DNA of 64,000 nucleotides from positions 8,641,264 to 8,705,263 of the forward strand of contig NC_091019.1 of NCBI RefSeq assembly GCF_041296385.1, in the 5' to 3' direction. Both the position numbers and the translations under genes were made by a program. Origin of the DNA: Aphelocoma coerulescens. Taxonomy: Eukaryota > Chordata > Aves > Passeriformes > Corvidae. Below, piece by piece: positions 12,669 through 24,800 of this stretch. A model generated the notes under the pieces. It saw only the letters and a list, made by a program, of their open reading frames with translations. It ran no database searches and had not been told where the DNA came from. How positions within the stretch are numbered: the first letter of the stretch is position 1; the number at the start of each line of letters is the position of its first letter.

Positions 12669-12674
12669 TTTATT
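12669..12674 (-). terminator. candidate SLC5A12 poly(A) signal
   Basis: AATAAA on the minus strand about 52 bases after the stop; a second one lies at 12599-12604. Which is used cannot be told from the sequence. Confidence 0.4.
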
Positions 12675-12725
12675 TTTGAAGCTGAAGAACTAAAGTTTGA
12701 TTAAATATCCCTTGTCCCTCAGCTT

Positions 12726-12884
12726 CTATAGGCGAGATTCTCTGCTCATATTTGTATATGAATTTTCCTCAGGATTGTAACCAGGGATCTGGTGATTATT
12801 TTCTTTGTTGGTATTATTCTCGAAGTTGTTATCTGTTCTGGTTTTATTTCCAGCAACTTTAGGCAGTTTTTTCTCAAAGTCCAT
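12726..12884 (-). CDS. SLC5A12: SLC5A12 coding exon 15, stop
   Basis: 52 codons plus TAG (12726-12728): a hydrophilic Asn/Lys-rich tail that ends [13 protein letters not shown]. The SRL end fits a class I PDZ ligand. Acceptor TTTTTTTCAG. Confidence 0.9.
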   Translation of the reverse strand: MDFEKKLPKVAGNKTRTDNNFENNTNKENNHQIPGYNPEENSYTNMSRESRL

Positions 12885-15800
12885 CTGAAAAAAAGAAAGA
12901 AAATATGAAGCATGTATTCACTACCTTTTTCCTTTGATTAAAGGAAAATTGTTAAAACAGTGCAAGAAGAAAGGTATTCATTCTGTATGCCTTTTTAATG
13001 AGCTACAAACCCTTAGACACCTGGAGAATAGCTGGCCCTGTTGCTGTGGGGGGGGGGGGGGGGGGGCGGGTGGAAAGGAGCAGCTCAGGTGCTGGTGAGT
13101 GCAGCACAGCCTGATTGTTACTCCCTGGTGCTGCTCTGAAGGGCAGAAGCCACAGAGGCTCTGATGGTGGGGATGGCAGCAGCAAGAGAGCTTTGTGAAC
13201 ATATGAGTTCTAAAGTCTTTTTCTCTGAGCTTGGTGGAAGGTGATAGCTTGGTGAACTCTCTAAGGTGTAAAGTGCAGTTTTGCCTCCACTTGGCTGCTG
13301 AAGCAGGGAGGCAGATAGATGGAGATCAGACCCTGTTTCATGAGCCTCTGGCTTTCCTGAGGGCTGTTTGGAGAGTCTGAGTCCCCGTATTTGATGAAAA
13401 CAGGAAAAACAGTTAACTTATTACTCACCAGGGTTTGGCTGATCTCATTTCCAGTGTGTGGTGCTTATGCAGCATACCTTGCATAAGTCCAAAAGCAACT
13501 GCTGAAGGCTGGTTCGTTCTCTGCTCAGCACGTGCCCTCATGAAAGTACATGCATGTGTTCCCACTGTTCCTGGGCCACAGCAGGGCCAAGCTAATGGGT
13601 TCAGGTACTTACCTCCAGGCTATCGTGCTGCACACCACACCAGAGGAAAATTTTGAGTCTTTTGGACCAAAAGCAGAACAGGTTGCAGACTGGCTTAATT
13701 AACACTGGTGGGATGTCTTCTCCTTTACTAGTTCCTGGAAAAAGAAAATAATAACACATGAGTCTATGGATAGCTAGGTATGAGCCTTGGGAGCCTCAGA
13801 ATATGTGAGGTAGGGGAGCAGGATCAGAGCCCACTGCCCTCTTCTTAGTCTGTCTTAAGTCACCTGCTGGACTTTTTAAAAGCATTTTTTTAATATATGT
13901 GTGTATATATATATATATATGTCTATGTATGTTTAGAACACCAACCTGTTATAAGGCTTATCAACAACCCTGTGATGGCACAGCCCAAGCAGCCGATGGC
14001 ACTGAAGTACAGGTAGGACAGGGAGTACCAGGTGTCTGCCAGCAAAGGCCTGTGAAGAGGTGACAAAAGCAGCTAGTGATGAGCAACAGCTGTGTTTAGG
14101 TTGTTGCCTGACTGTGCCAGCAAAATGCAGCTCATGCTGCAGTTGATGTGTCATCTGGCATCAGTCTGCACTCCCAGCCTGCTCTGTGGTTACTGCCTGC
14201 ACCCCAGCTGCAGGTGGGGATGGCACACTTGGCAAAATATAGGCTTAAGTGGTAATAGGAAAAATACCTCTCTGGAGCCACCGTGGGAGCTGCCGTTATC
14301 AGTGCCTCAGTGGTGTTAGCCAATGTGCAGTTGAGGGTGGACAGTTGCAGAGGGATGGACTTTGTTGGTGGTGCAGGGTAAATGAAAGAGCCGGTACCAG
14401 CCCAAAAAGCCAAGCTGATCCCAGCTAAGAGGCCTCCGAGAGCACCCTTAGCAAGTATAGAAAGGTACTGTTAAAGATGATACGTGGAAAGTGCTTTTCT
14501 GCGAGTTAGGCAGGAGTAGGTAATGATGGGTTATGGTGTAAATAAATTCTGTTCTCTCTCAATTAAGGTATAAAACATGGTGTTTTAGTGCCCTCTATTT
14601 ATAAAAGTTGAAGCAGAAGTGTGCTCAAAGCCATGATACAGATTTTAGTTTTACTTCTGCTAACCTTGATGGGAATCCTCATGGGGCAATATGGAATGAG
14701 CTCATGTTGTGTTTTGAGTGAAAGTGTGAAGGCAAAGCTATTGAAATCACTCTGTGCCTCCCAAGATTGGTGCAAGTATTGAATAATTTTTTCTTCTTAA
14801 TGAAACTCAGAAACAAAAATAATTTTTAAGAAAACCCTCATGTGAATCTAATCACCAATTATTCCACAGTTGGGTAGACTTAAATTCAACAGGATACATT
14901 TAGACAGGGAAAAGGCACGTATAAATAGATCTTAGATCCTCAGGCACTAAAACTGAAAAGCAGATCAAAGACCCAAACAATTTTCAAAATCGAGTTTTAA
15001 CCAAAAAATGCCAAGAGATTTTCTTTTAGATCAGGATTTTTTTCCTTACCTTCCAGTTAGCACAGGGAAACACAATTCCCAGAGTAAATAATCCCAGCAT
15101 GGGCCCCCCACACATCCCATGGATGGAGAGGGAAGCCTGTGGGTGTAGAGAAGAAGAAGGAGTTCAGGGAGCTGCTGAGGGGGAGCATGCCCAGTTCTGA
15201 TTTTGGTCTGTAATTTTCAGTGGGAAAATAGTGAGGGAGAAGGGATAAGTAGTGATTTCATGGCACAGTTAAAGAGAGAATCATGCTCAGTATTGTTTCC
15301 TAGCAGTGAGTCAATAGTGAAGGAGTTAGGGGATTTATGATTTTTTCCCCCTACATATTCCTCTCAGCAAAATGTCCATAGAAAGGGTTTAGATGATCTA
15401 GCAGCCATCAGAGCTGGCAGCATTATTTGTTCAGTTCATTGCATTTCTGTTAATTCCTGTTCTATTAATTGCATTTCTGAAGCAAGAAATACCTGAACAA
15501 CTCCTCCCAGCAGCGATGCTGCTGCAGCCATCGAAGTGCACAGCACACCATATAATATACCTGGGAAAGATAAGGTAGTGAGGTTCTCAGTGCTGGTTAA
15601 TAGTGAGGATGGTTTCTAGCTCAGTAGTGTCTGAGATGACCAGGCAGTATGGAGGAAATTCCATTTCTTTTTGGATGTTTAGAGTGGGCCATTACACACC
15701 CAGCAGTGTCTTGTGTGAAGTCTCGTTGCGTTTTTGGTTGATTGATTTTTCTTACAAAGTAGAACAATAGCAATGAAATTAATTTAGAAGTTATGCCTCA

Positions 15801-18800
15801 TGTAGAAATGTTTCTGTTGCCTTTAAATATCACTTTTAAAGTAACCTAATAAATGAGTTGAGAAATTATAAACAGCATGGCTTTTTTCCTTTGAAACCAG
15901 TTTTAACTTTGTGGTAGGTGGAACTCTGTATGCAGCAGTCTTGAGTAAAGCCAACCAAAACTTATGTGCTAGCACACCTTGTTTTCGGAAGTAAAAATTA
16001 TCTTTCTAGGTCCAGAGTGAAAAAGCTAATAGTAAGTGGAAAAACAAGAATGGAGAAGACTAGAAGCAGTTACAGAGATAAAAAATATATGGTTTTGGCT
16101 CTTTCATGATATTTATGAACATTAATAGAATTGTCATGGTATTAATATGGTATTCATAAAAGGGTTATGATCTTACTGCAATAGTTGTAAAAAAAATCGT
16201 AAAAATTAAAGTAATGTTGGATGCTTGATATGTTGATAATATTTTGTGGGGTTTTTTACTTTTTTTTGTATACTTTTTCTCTGAAAAGCTAAATAACTGC
16301 TTATGCAATACTCTGAGTTGGAATAGAAATTACTTACGTTATTACTCTAAAAGAACAAGAAGTACTACTATAGAGTAATGTGGTAATAACTACATCAATA
16401 TTCTTTCTGTTTTCCAATATTTTCAATAGACCAAACTCTTCCAAGGATTTTGAGCAATGGCTGTTAATGCTAGCTTATATTTTTTTCTCTGCCATATGGT
16501 GCTGATACTTAATGTTACCAAAGCATCAGGCTGATGTTCACCTTGTGGGTTTATAAGGGGTTACATTCCTGTGGAGGCTTCCAAAAAAGTGTTTCTGAGG
16601 AAGTCTCTCTATGCAGTGCCCTTTGCTGCTAAAGAAATGGATCTCATCTAGAGTACCCACACAAGCCTTTGCTGATCCACGTACTCATCTTCTCAGAGAG
16701 GTTTGGGAAACATTTCTTGACCAAGTCTTCAAAGGTAACAGTTGCTAAAGCATTGATGCTGGCAGCTACCGTGCTGTAGAAAGGGTAAGTAAGAGTGGTA
16801 AGTAAATAGGAAGCAATATAATCTGAAATCAAGTTGTATTTATAAAGAAGTTCTTCCTCTTGTTCAGCATAAATGCTCTTCAAGAACTGTATTTTTCATA
16901 GTATTTTTCATATGTGCTGCTTTAACTGGGGAGTTTTCTGCTACTTCTGGAATTGCTGGGGGCTCTGCTTTGTGCTGGCATGGAACAAGATAGAAACTCA
17001 TCCTAACTGACCCTTCCATTTCCAAATCTGCAAAGACCTTAAATATAGACATGTTCCAGAATTAAAACTTCACTCTCTTACAAATTGAAGGATATGTAGT
17101 CACCACTCTGATCCTCCATGAATAGCCCAACTCTTTTAGGTAGGTGAGTGAGCCTATCTTTGGTGAATACAGTTCAGATAGGCTTGTTGAAAACATTTAT
17201 ACCCCTGACTATGATTTTAAGGCTCTTAACTTAAGTAAAGACAATTTCACCATGAGAAGCTCTCAAGGGTAATTTCTACACTATATGGATAACATTATTC
17301 TAAATGTATTTGGGATAAAAAGATGCTGGAGATGTGGAGTTAGACTTTGTCATAAACCATAGAATAATTTAGGTTGGAAAGACTGCTAAGATCACAGAGT
17401 CCAACCGTTAGCACAGTCAAGTCCACCACTAAACCAGGTCCCTAAGTGCCACATCCACATGTCTTTTAAATACCTCCAGGGGTGTAACATAGTTCAATAA
17501 GGAACTACTGCTACTTCCTAGACTGTTCTAAGAAAAACATCTGGGCTTTTCTTAGGGTTTCATATTTTGACTTCATTCTGGGTTCTCAAGAAATTATCAT
17601 AAACAGCTAAAATGTCAATTTAGATTCACAGACCTTAGTGTTCCACTGAATGCACAGGCGACAAACAGTCCTGGGACTCCTGGCATCGAAGAAAAAATGT
17701 CCATAACAAAGTATGGCATGAGCTGGGATTGAAGGAGCACAAGAGCAACACAAAAAATTAATGAAGAGTTTCCTAGGTAATGGAAGAGAAGTAGCTGTTT
17801 ATGAGCATGTTGCTAAATTCTGGTGTTGTCCCAAATAACATGGTATCAGATTTTGAGCAGAGGGGATGTCTTTTGTCAAAAATGCTCAATTGAATTAGTA
17901 CTGCAGGAGTGCCAGAATAGATATTATTGTAGCCGTGATCTGGCAACCACCTTCGTGCCTGAGTGCTGAAATGACATAGAGCATTGCACAAAATTTAAAC
18001 TGTCCTGATATGTGCTATATCTGAGCCCAAAGCAGCTCCTAATTATCATAATGGACATCTGTACCTGATCAGGAGCTGAAATGAAACCAGCAGTCCAAGG
18101 ATCACAGCTCTTGTAATAAGAGTACATCACCAATCCACAAAATACTGCACACACTAGGACTGTCCAAAGTCCCAATAAATTCAGGTAAAGTGCCCTAGAG
18201 CAAAAGAGAGAAACCATTTAATGGAAAATAATTTAAAAGTTCTTACAAGATACTTATTCTGAACTTTTTTGGGAGATCCCTTAATCCAAACTGGTTATAT
18301 AATTCAAACTGGCTGTATAATTCAAAGCAAGATTTAAAAAAAGGAAAAGTACACCATCCTTACGCTATAGGGCAAGAATAAAGTTTCCAAGCAACTCCAT
18401 ACAGCTGGAAGAGTCATGTAACCTCTACACAGAATGGGCTGCACTGAGTGCTGGATCTGTCATTCCTGTCCATTGTAAGAACAGATTTTTGCCTGTTGGG
18501 AGTTGTTGATGCTGTACTTCCTTTAAAGCACACAGAATATTATTTCCAGTGTTACCATGCAAAGTAACAGTCTTGGTTGTTTTTCACTATTCCATGAAAT
18601 GGATGTGGGTGACAGCATCTGCTACGAAGATTGTGTGGCTGTGGTTCAGCAATCCTGCAGGTTCTGAGAGCTGCCAGATTTTATAGAGTTCACATCTTTT
18701 TGGACACTACCTTGTGCAAGATCTAGTGCTAAGGCCACTTCAGAGTGTGCTAACAGGACAGAAAGGTTAACCCAACTTGTTACTAGTGATGTTCTCACTG

Positions 18801-21800
18801 GTGTGACTTCTAAATGCTTTTCAGACACTGAATTTTCTACAGGATAAATTCATATAGACAGTCATGAACTTCAGAAAAATTAGTATGTTTACAGAGAGCA
18901 AAAAAGCTAACTGTTCGAAGAATGAAAAAATTATCACCTTTATGCTTTAGCCACATGTGCAAGCAATTGGCCCTAGGTGTATGCAAAAAAATATGATTGT
19001 TTAGTAAAACACGTCTAGCTATGCATATATTACTGCTGAAGTTGAGAAAGGTAGTAAGCTGGAGACCTGTATATCTATATTGTGAAGATTAACTTTGTTC
19101 TTCATTGATTCTGATTATTCTGATGCTGCAGAATTTTAAGAAATTATTAAGATTTAATTTTATTTAGATAATACCTTGTACTGTAGTGCCCCACTAAATC
19201 AATAACAACTTTTAATCCAGTATAACATAAACACAGTTCCAATAAATATATTTTTACAATGAAGCTGTAGATAGCACAACTTCTATGTTGGCATCTTTGC
19301 CATACTCTCCTTCTGAGGATTATGTTATCAGCCTGATCATAAATTGCTAATCTGCAAGAGATGAATAGCTACCTCTTTTTCCCCTGCATATACTTAAGTC
19401 ATTTCGAGCCAGAGGAAGTAAGACTGTCAGAGCACAATTAGCTTACTACCACCTAATGGGATCCCAATATTTATTTAGTATAGCTGACAAACTTAGTGTT
19501 ATTCTTGATTAATTGCAGGAATAGGTTCATGACAGGTAGCTTACAGTTTAGCATGTTTTTCCGATTTGCAGGAAATGCACCTCTGTATTGTGGACTGATT
19601 GACTCCATAGAGCCCTAGCCATGTAAATGTTCCCCCAATAACTATTGTCCAGAAGGTATGTCGTCTCAAAGGATCAACATCAAAGCTAGAAGAAAGAAAG
19701 AAAGAAAGAAGCAATTTAGTTTTTTTTATTTAAGCGTATTTTTTTCAGCAAGAGGTAGGTGATTTTTTTCAGAACTATCTGACATGTCCTACCATCTGAA
19801 TCAAAAATTCTGCATTGGTAATACTGTTTTCCAGCACAAATAACATCTGATGAGTTGAAGTTTGGAAGTGTTTTTACTTTTATATTGGAACACATTGTTT
19901 TCAAGTCAGGATAAGCAAATATCATTCAGACATAGAGGATCACTTAATTGAGATTAATCAAAGTTATAAGGATGCTTATGCTCAGATATAAGACCTATGT
20001 CTTATTGTAGCAGATCTACAAGCCATACTGCCTGGGACCCCATCTTCTGTAAGGAACAAGGTTCTTTAACAAACTCTTAAAAAATCCACTGAACTTTTAA
20101 TAACACATCATTATGATGTAACATTCCTTTACATGAAATTGCTTCAGCTGCAGTGTTATCTTTTGTACAACAAAATTCCGTTACTCAGCAAATCTAACTT
20201 GTACAAGTACATCTTTCTGTCTCAAATATGTCATTTTTGCAGTTCTCCTCATCTTGGTAGAGACAGCAGATAACATTTGACCTTGCTGCTGGATTCTGTC
20301 AGTGACTTCCCTTGATTAATCAACAAATGCCCCAAGCAGCCAAAGGAAGATCAGATTTCTATCCCAGTGCACTGATGCACTATTGCTAGCTGCTGTAGTG
20401 AGTGCAAGTAAAACATAATGTCAGTTTTATGAATAGAAAATGAAAGATGTATACAATTAGCCACCGAGAATAGCTCAGTTGGTTAGAACATAGTGCTGAT
20501 GGCATCAAGGTTTCATGTTTGATCCCTGTATGGGCCATTTACGTAAGAGCTGGACTTGTTGATCTTTGTGGGTCCCTTCCAGCTCAGAATATTCTGTGTA
20601 TGAAATTGGAAGGAATAATTGGGCTGCATTTGTAGTTACATGAGGAAAAATGGCAAATCTCCCCTTCAGTTCAGCAGACCTTTGATTTCTTGAAAGAGTT
20701 AAGCTTTCCTAAAGGTCAAATGCATTGCCAATAGCTGAAGAAATGAGGAATGGACTTCTCTGAGTCACTGAGGTTGTTTAATAACCAGTCTGAGTATTTT
20801 TGGCTTACTAAGGGTAGGGTTTCTAAACATTAAATATACAAAAAGGAAAGGTTTGCATCATTTGTTTCTTACTCAAATATGTTTAGCCGAGATCCTTCAT
20901 GGGCATCTTCCCAGACTTTGGTCGATCCACCATTCAGACTAGTTCCTCGAATCAAAACCGTCATGAAGCCAGCCACCATAACAATCATTTGAAATGCATC
21001 TGTCCAGACAACAGCTTTTAATCCTCCCTAAAACAAAGAGAAACTGTATGCCCCAAATTTTCTTTCCTGTTGCTCAAGTACTGAAAAATGTAGAAAGACT
21101 CCTTATTTTGACAGTTCATGAGCTGTATGTATAGCACCTAGCAAATCAGGGCTCTGCATTCTCCCACAAAGTGTGTATTTTTGCAGGTCAGAAAATTTCA
21201 CAGCCTAAATAATTTGTCCATGGACATATGAGAATATTTGACTTTCAGTTAAATGCTTTTTTTTCTGCCTCCTTTATATGCATTTGAAGAACATATCATG
21301 GTGTGGAACAAAAGCTTAAGGAGTTTTGGCCTGTTCCTACATCCCATAGGACTCTGTACATTCTCAGAGCCCAGTGGTCCACAATTAGCCTAAAACAGAA
21401 AAATAGCACTGGAAAGTTTGCCATTCCGCTTTCTTACATAGCTACTATCATATTTGATCAAATCAGCACTAGAGCACATAGTAAGTGTTTTCAAAAAGAG
21501 GGGAGTGATATATTGAAAAAAATATTTAGTGGCAATGAGAATGGCAATTAGTTTGTATCTTGAGCCCCAGGGCTCTGCTGCTTCATTGCAAATCTCTATA
21601 CAGTATATGTTTTGGAATTTGGAGTCTCATGTTGCTTCCACTCAAAAGAAAAGTTCTCTGACCTGTTGATTGTCCTTTCTAGGGTTTAGCGCTTTGTTTA
21701 GCTTTTGAGCACAATTTTCGTGACAGTGTTTTTCAGCCTATAATTTGTAAAAGGTAAGAAACATCTTCTCAAAAGATGACAGGGGAAGCTTATTGCCTCC

Positions 21801-24800
21801 TTATCTGGACTCTGTCTCAAGATGTTTAAACCTTGAGACATACAGCAGAGGATTAGAGAGGATTATTTTTTTCCTCCCAATAGATTTCTTTATAACAGAG
21901 TGTAGAAAAAATTTATCTCTATGTTCTCCACAGGAGCCATCCTTCTCTGATATTCTGTCATGTTTAAAGGATGGTCAAATTAACAGTCTGTGTTCCAACT
22001 GTTCAGTTATGCCTGTTACATACCAGAGTGCAATAGAAAGTGCAGACAATTCCTGTTGCAGCTACAGAACCCCAGAGATCAAAGCCAGTGACTGCAAAAC
22101 CAATGAAAACAAAATTGTTAGCAAAATGGAGGTAAGTCATCTGTAAGGTAACAGAAGAGCTGTAGCTTTAGAAGGATAGGAGCAATTACTAATTTTAATA
22201 TTTTGTGTCTATTAGGAGCTTTGCTGGATTGTTCAAGTTTTGTAGAACTTCTGGATACTGTTTTGCATTGTTGTTTTCTTTCAAATTGAAATTAGCTAAC
22301 TTTCACGCAAAAGTTACACAGAGAATACTTGCATAAAGCACAAATGTCATTCTAATGGGACAGTGCTTTACAAGCAGTGCTTCACTTCTGTTCTTAGTCC
22401 AGAATTTTCTCTTGAGAAACCAAGTTCTTCAGAGACTCCCAAAAATCCTAAGACAAAAAAACCCCAACACCTAAGTAAATTTCATTACCTGCATCTAAGA
22501 ATGATTTAATGCTAAAATGTGCTGCATTAAAACAAATTTCTGTGTTCATTTTGCTTTGTAAAGTTTCTTTGCACTAAGTGCACAAATTTTGGTTTGGCTG
22601 ATACTGAAATCTCACCCACCAGTCATAGTCTGTGAGAGCAAAACTATTTGTAAAGGTGCTCTTATTAGCAAAGTTAGTATGGTGTAATAATGAATGAGAA
22701 CTTTCACATGGAATTCAGCTGCATGCCAGAGGAAGGAAATTTGGCGCTGTGTGAGTGGTGAGATAGAACAAAATGAATGCATCTCAGATAATAAACAATA
22801 AAAGAGCCTCACAATCTCTTACCAGTCAGTTTTGGTAAAATCAGGATTTGGGCCATGATGATTGCTTGTGCCCTATGGCAGTAAAATTACAAATCCCATC
22901 TATGGTGATGGTTGCTCTATGCCTAGTTTGCAAATATTAATTGAAGAAGTCTGGGGACAGACAGCAGAACAGCATTCATCTCTGGCTACGGGGAGAAGAA
23001 TTATGCCCATGGAAACCTGAATACAAGAGACAGGGACAGGGGGAATCAAAGTACAGAGTATGGTCTTGGATCATCAGCTTGTACTGTGAACTTTGTCAGG
23101 ATGTTGGGAAATTGTTTGCTTCAAATCTCTTCAGGTGGTATTGAGTGGAAAGGAGAGCAGAAGAGCACATGAGGCTCCTGCTGATGTTTGGGTGTGAGAG
23201 GGACCTGGGGAGTCAGAAATGCAGAGCTACAAAGTGAAGGCAAAAATCTTTTTATAGAACCTTTGAGGAGGGTTGGGTTTTTGTCTTTATCTATTTTTGT
23301 TACTTCATTTACTCAAGCAATCCTTGTGGTGTTGGTACAGTGTAGTGCAGCATAGGAACTCACCTTGGTTGAGTGCCAGTGATGGAGCATAGACTACTAT
23401 TCCTGTGTAAAGGATCTGAAGGAGAAAAAGTTCATTAAAAATGATGTATTTGAATGCTCGGTGATAAAACTTCTAAGGGTAGGGCTCTGAGCAAAATACC
23501 AGATCTAGGGGTTTCTTTAGATCACCTTGTATTGTATATGGCTTTCTTTTTGAGCCCTTAAAAATTAAAATCTTGTGTTTAATTCCTTTCTGAGGGAAGG
23601 ACCATTATCTGTCTTTGTATTACTTTTTTCTCCATTGCTATGACAAATAGATGACAAAATATCCTCATGAAAGAGAAAGAGGGTATCTCCAGAAAACACA
23701 AATAGTGATACAGAAATAAAGTTGCATTGGTCTTAAAAATTAAATTTTCATTTTTCCATTAAATCCCTTTCAAAGTAACTGACTCAATACCCTTTACATG
23801 CAAAATCTAAGAGAACTGACGAAGAAACAAAGCATCAAAGTCAATAAGCATTCAGATCTATTGCCAAAGGTTTGGGAATTATTAAAATGGAAGTAATGCA
23901 GAAAGAAATGTCTCCTAATCTCCCATCAAATCCCATCTTTTCATTAAATACACAACTAATGTAACTTTTCAAGAGGGTCACAGCAGTGACCATTACGGGA
24001 CCGCAGCTACCTGGGCATCTGCCCAGGATACCTTGTGCAACAGTTTTCTGTTCAACTATGGGATAGTTCACCTCAGTGTCATAAATGGGTAAATAAATGT
24101 ACCCACTAAAGCTTGACCAGCTTCTCAAGGAAGACAGAATCCACTTGTTTGGGAAGAGAGAGGCTTCAAGTGAACCTAATGAGACCAAGAGTATGCTGTG
24201 AGAGTACAACACAACATCCGAGGGTTAAAGACAACTAAAATGGCATTCTTAATACTTAATACGAAAAGTTAGGGAATTTAGACAGTTAAAAATGTAATCA
24301 TACTTTCTTTTTAGCATTCATAGTTCAAGTGAAAAACTAAGAAAAACAGAGTACTCATTAAAACATCTCATTATAAAAAATGTGCCGTGGGAGACTAGTC
24401 TGTGAAAATCAATGTTGAGTGAAATTAGCATATAAAAAAAGAGTTAATGTTTTCTTACCGTCTGCAGGATGTAGATCAATGTTGCAGCAAGACGGACAAT
24501 CTTGTTAAATCTTAACTCCAAATACTAGGAAAAAGCATAATTTCAGTAAAGTGCACATGTAGCATCTGTGATATGGATGTTACCCTTCTGTTAGCCCTAA
24601 GTAACACCTTGCTGTGCAAGTAAACTTACTGTCAGCTGGCACTGCTGTTATGAGTAGTAACAAGGGCTGCAGGATTGTCATTACACATAACAATAATTAC
24701 ATTTAAGAAATCTTCTCATCTGTACCATGTACTTGAAGTTCTTTATTGGGTTGCAGTAATCAATACCTGCTTTGTACCAGCAATAACTGGAACATCCCAA

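Noticed and set aside
20461..20537. Functional tRNA-Ile gene
   Set aside because: Stem bases are mutated and a CR1-like tail follows; it is a SINE copy.
23841..24212. 123-codon minus-strand frame in SLC5A12 intron 2
   Set aside because: No family resemblance, no ATG-supported context, lies wholly in an intron; treated as a chance frame.
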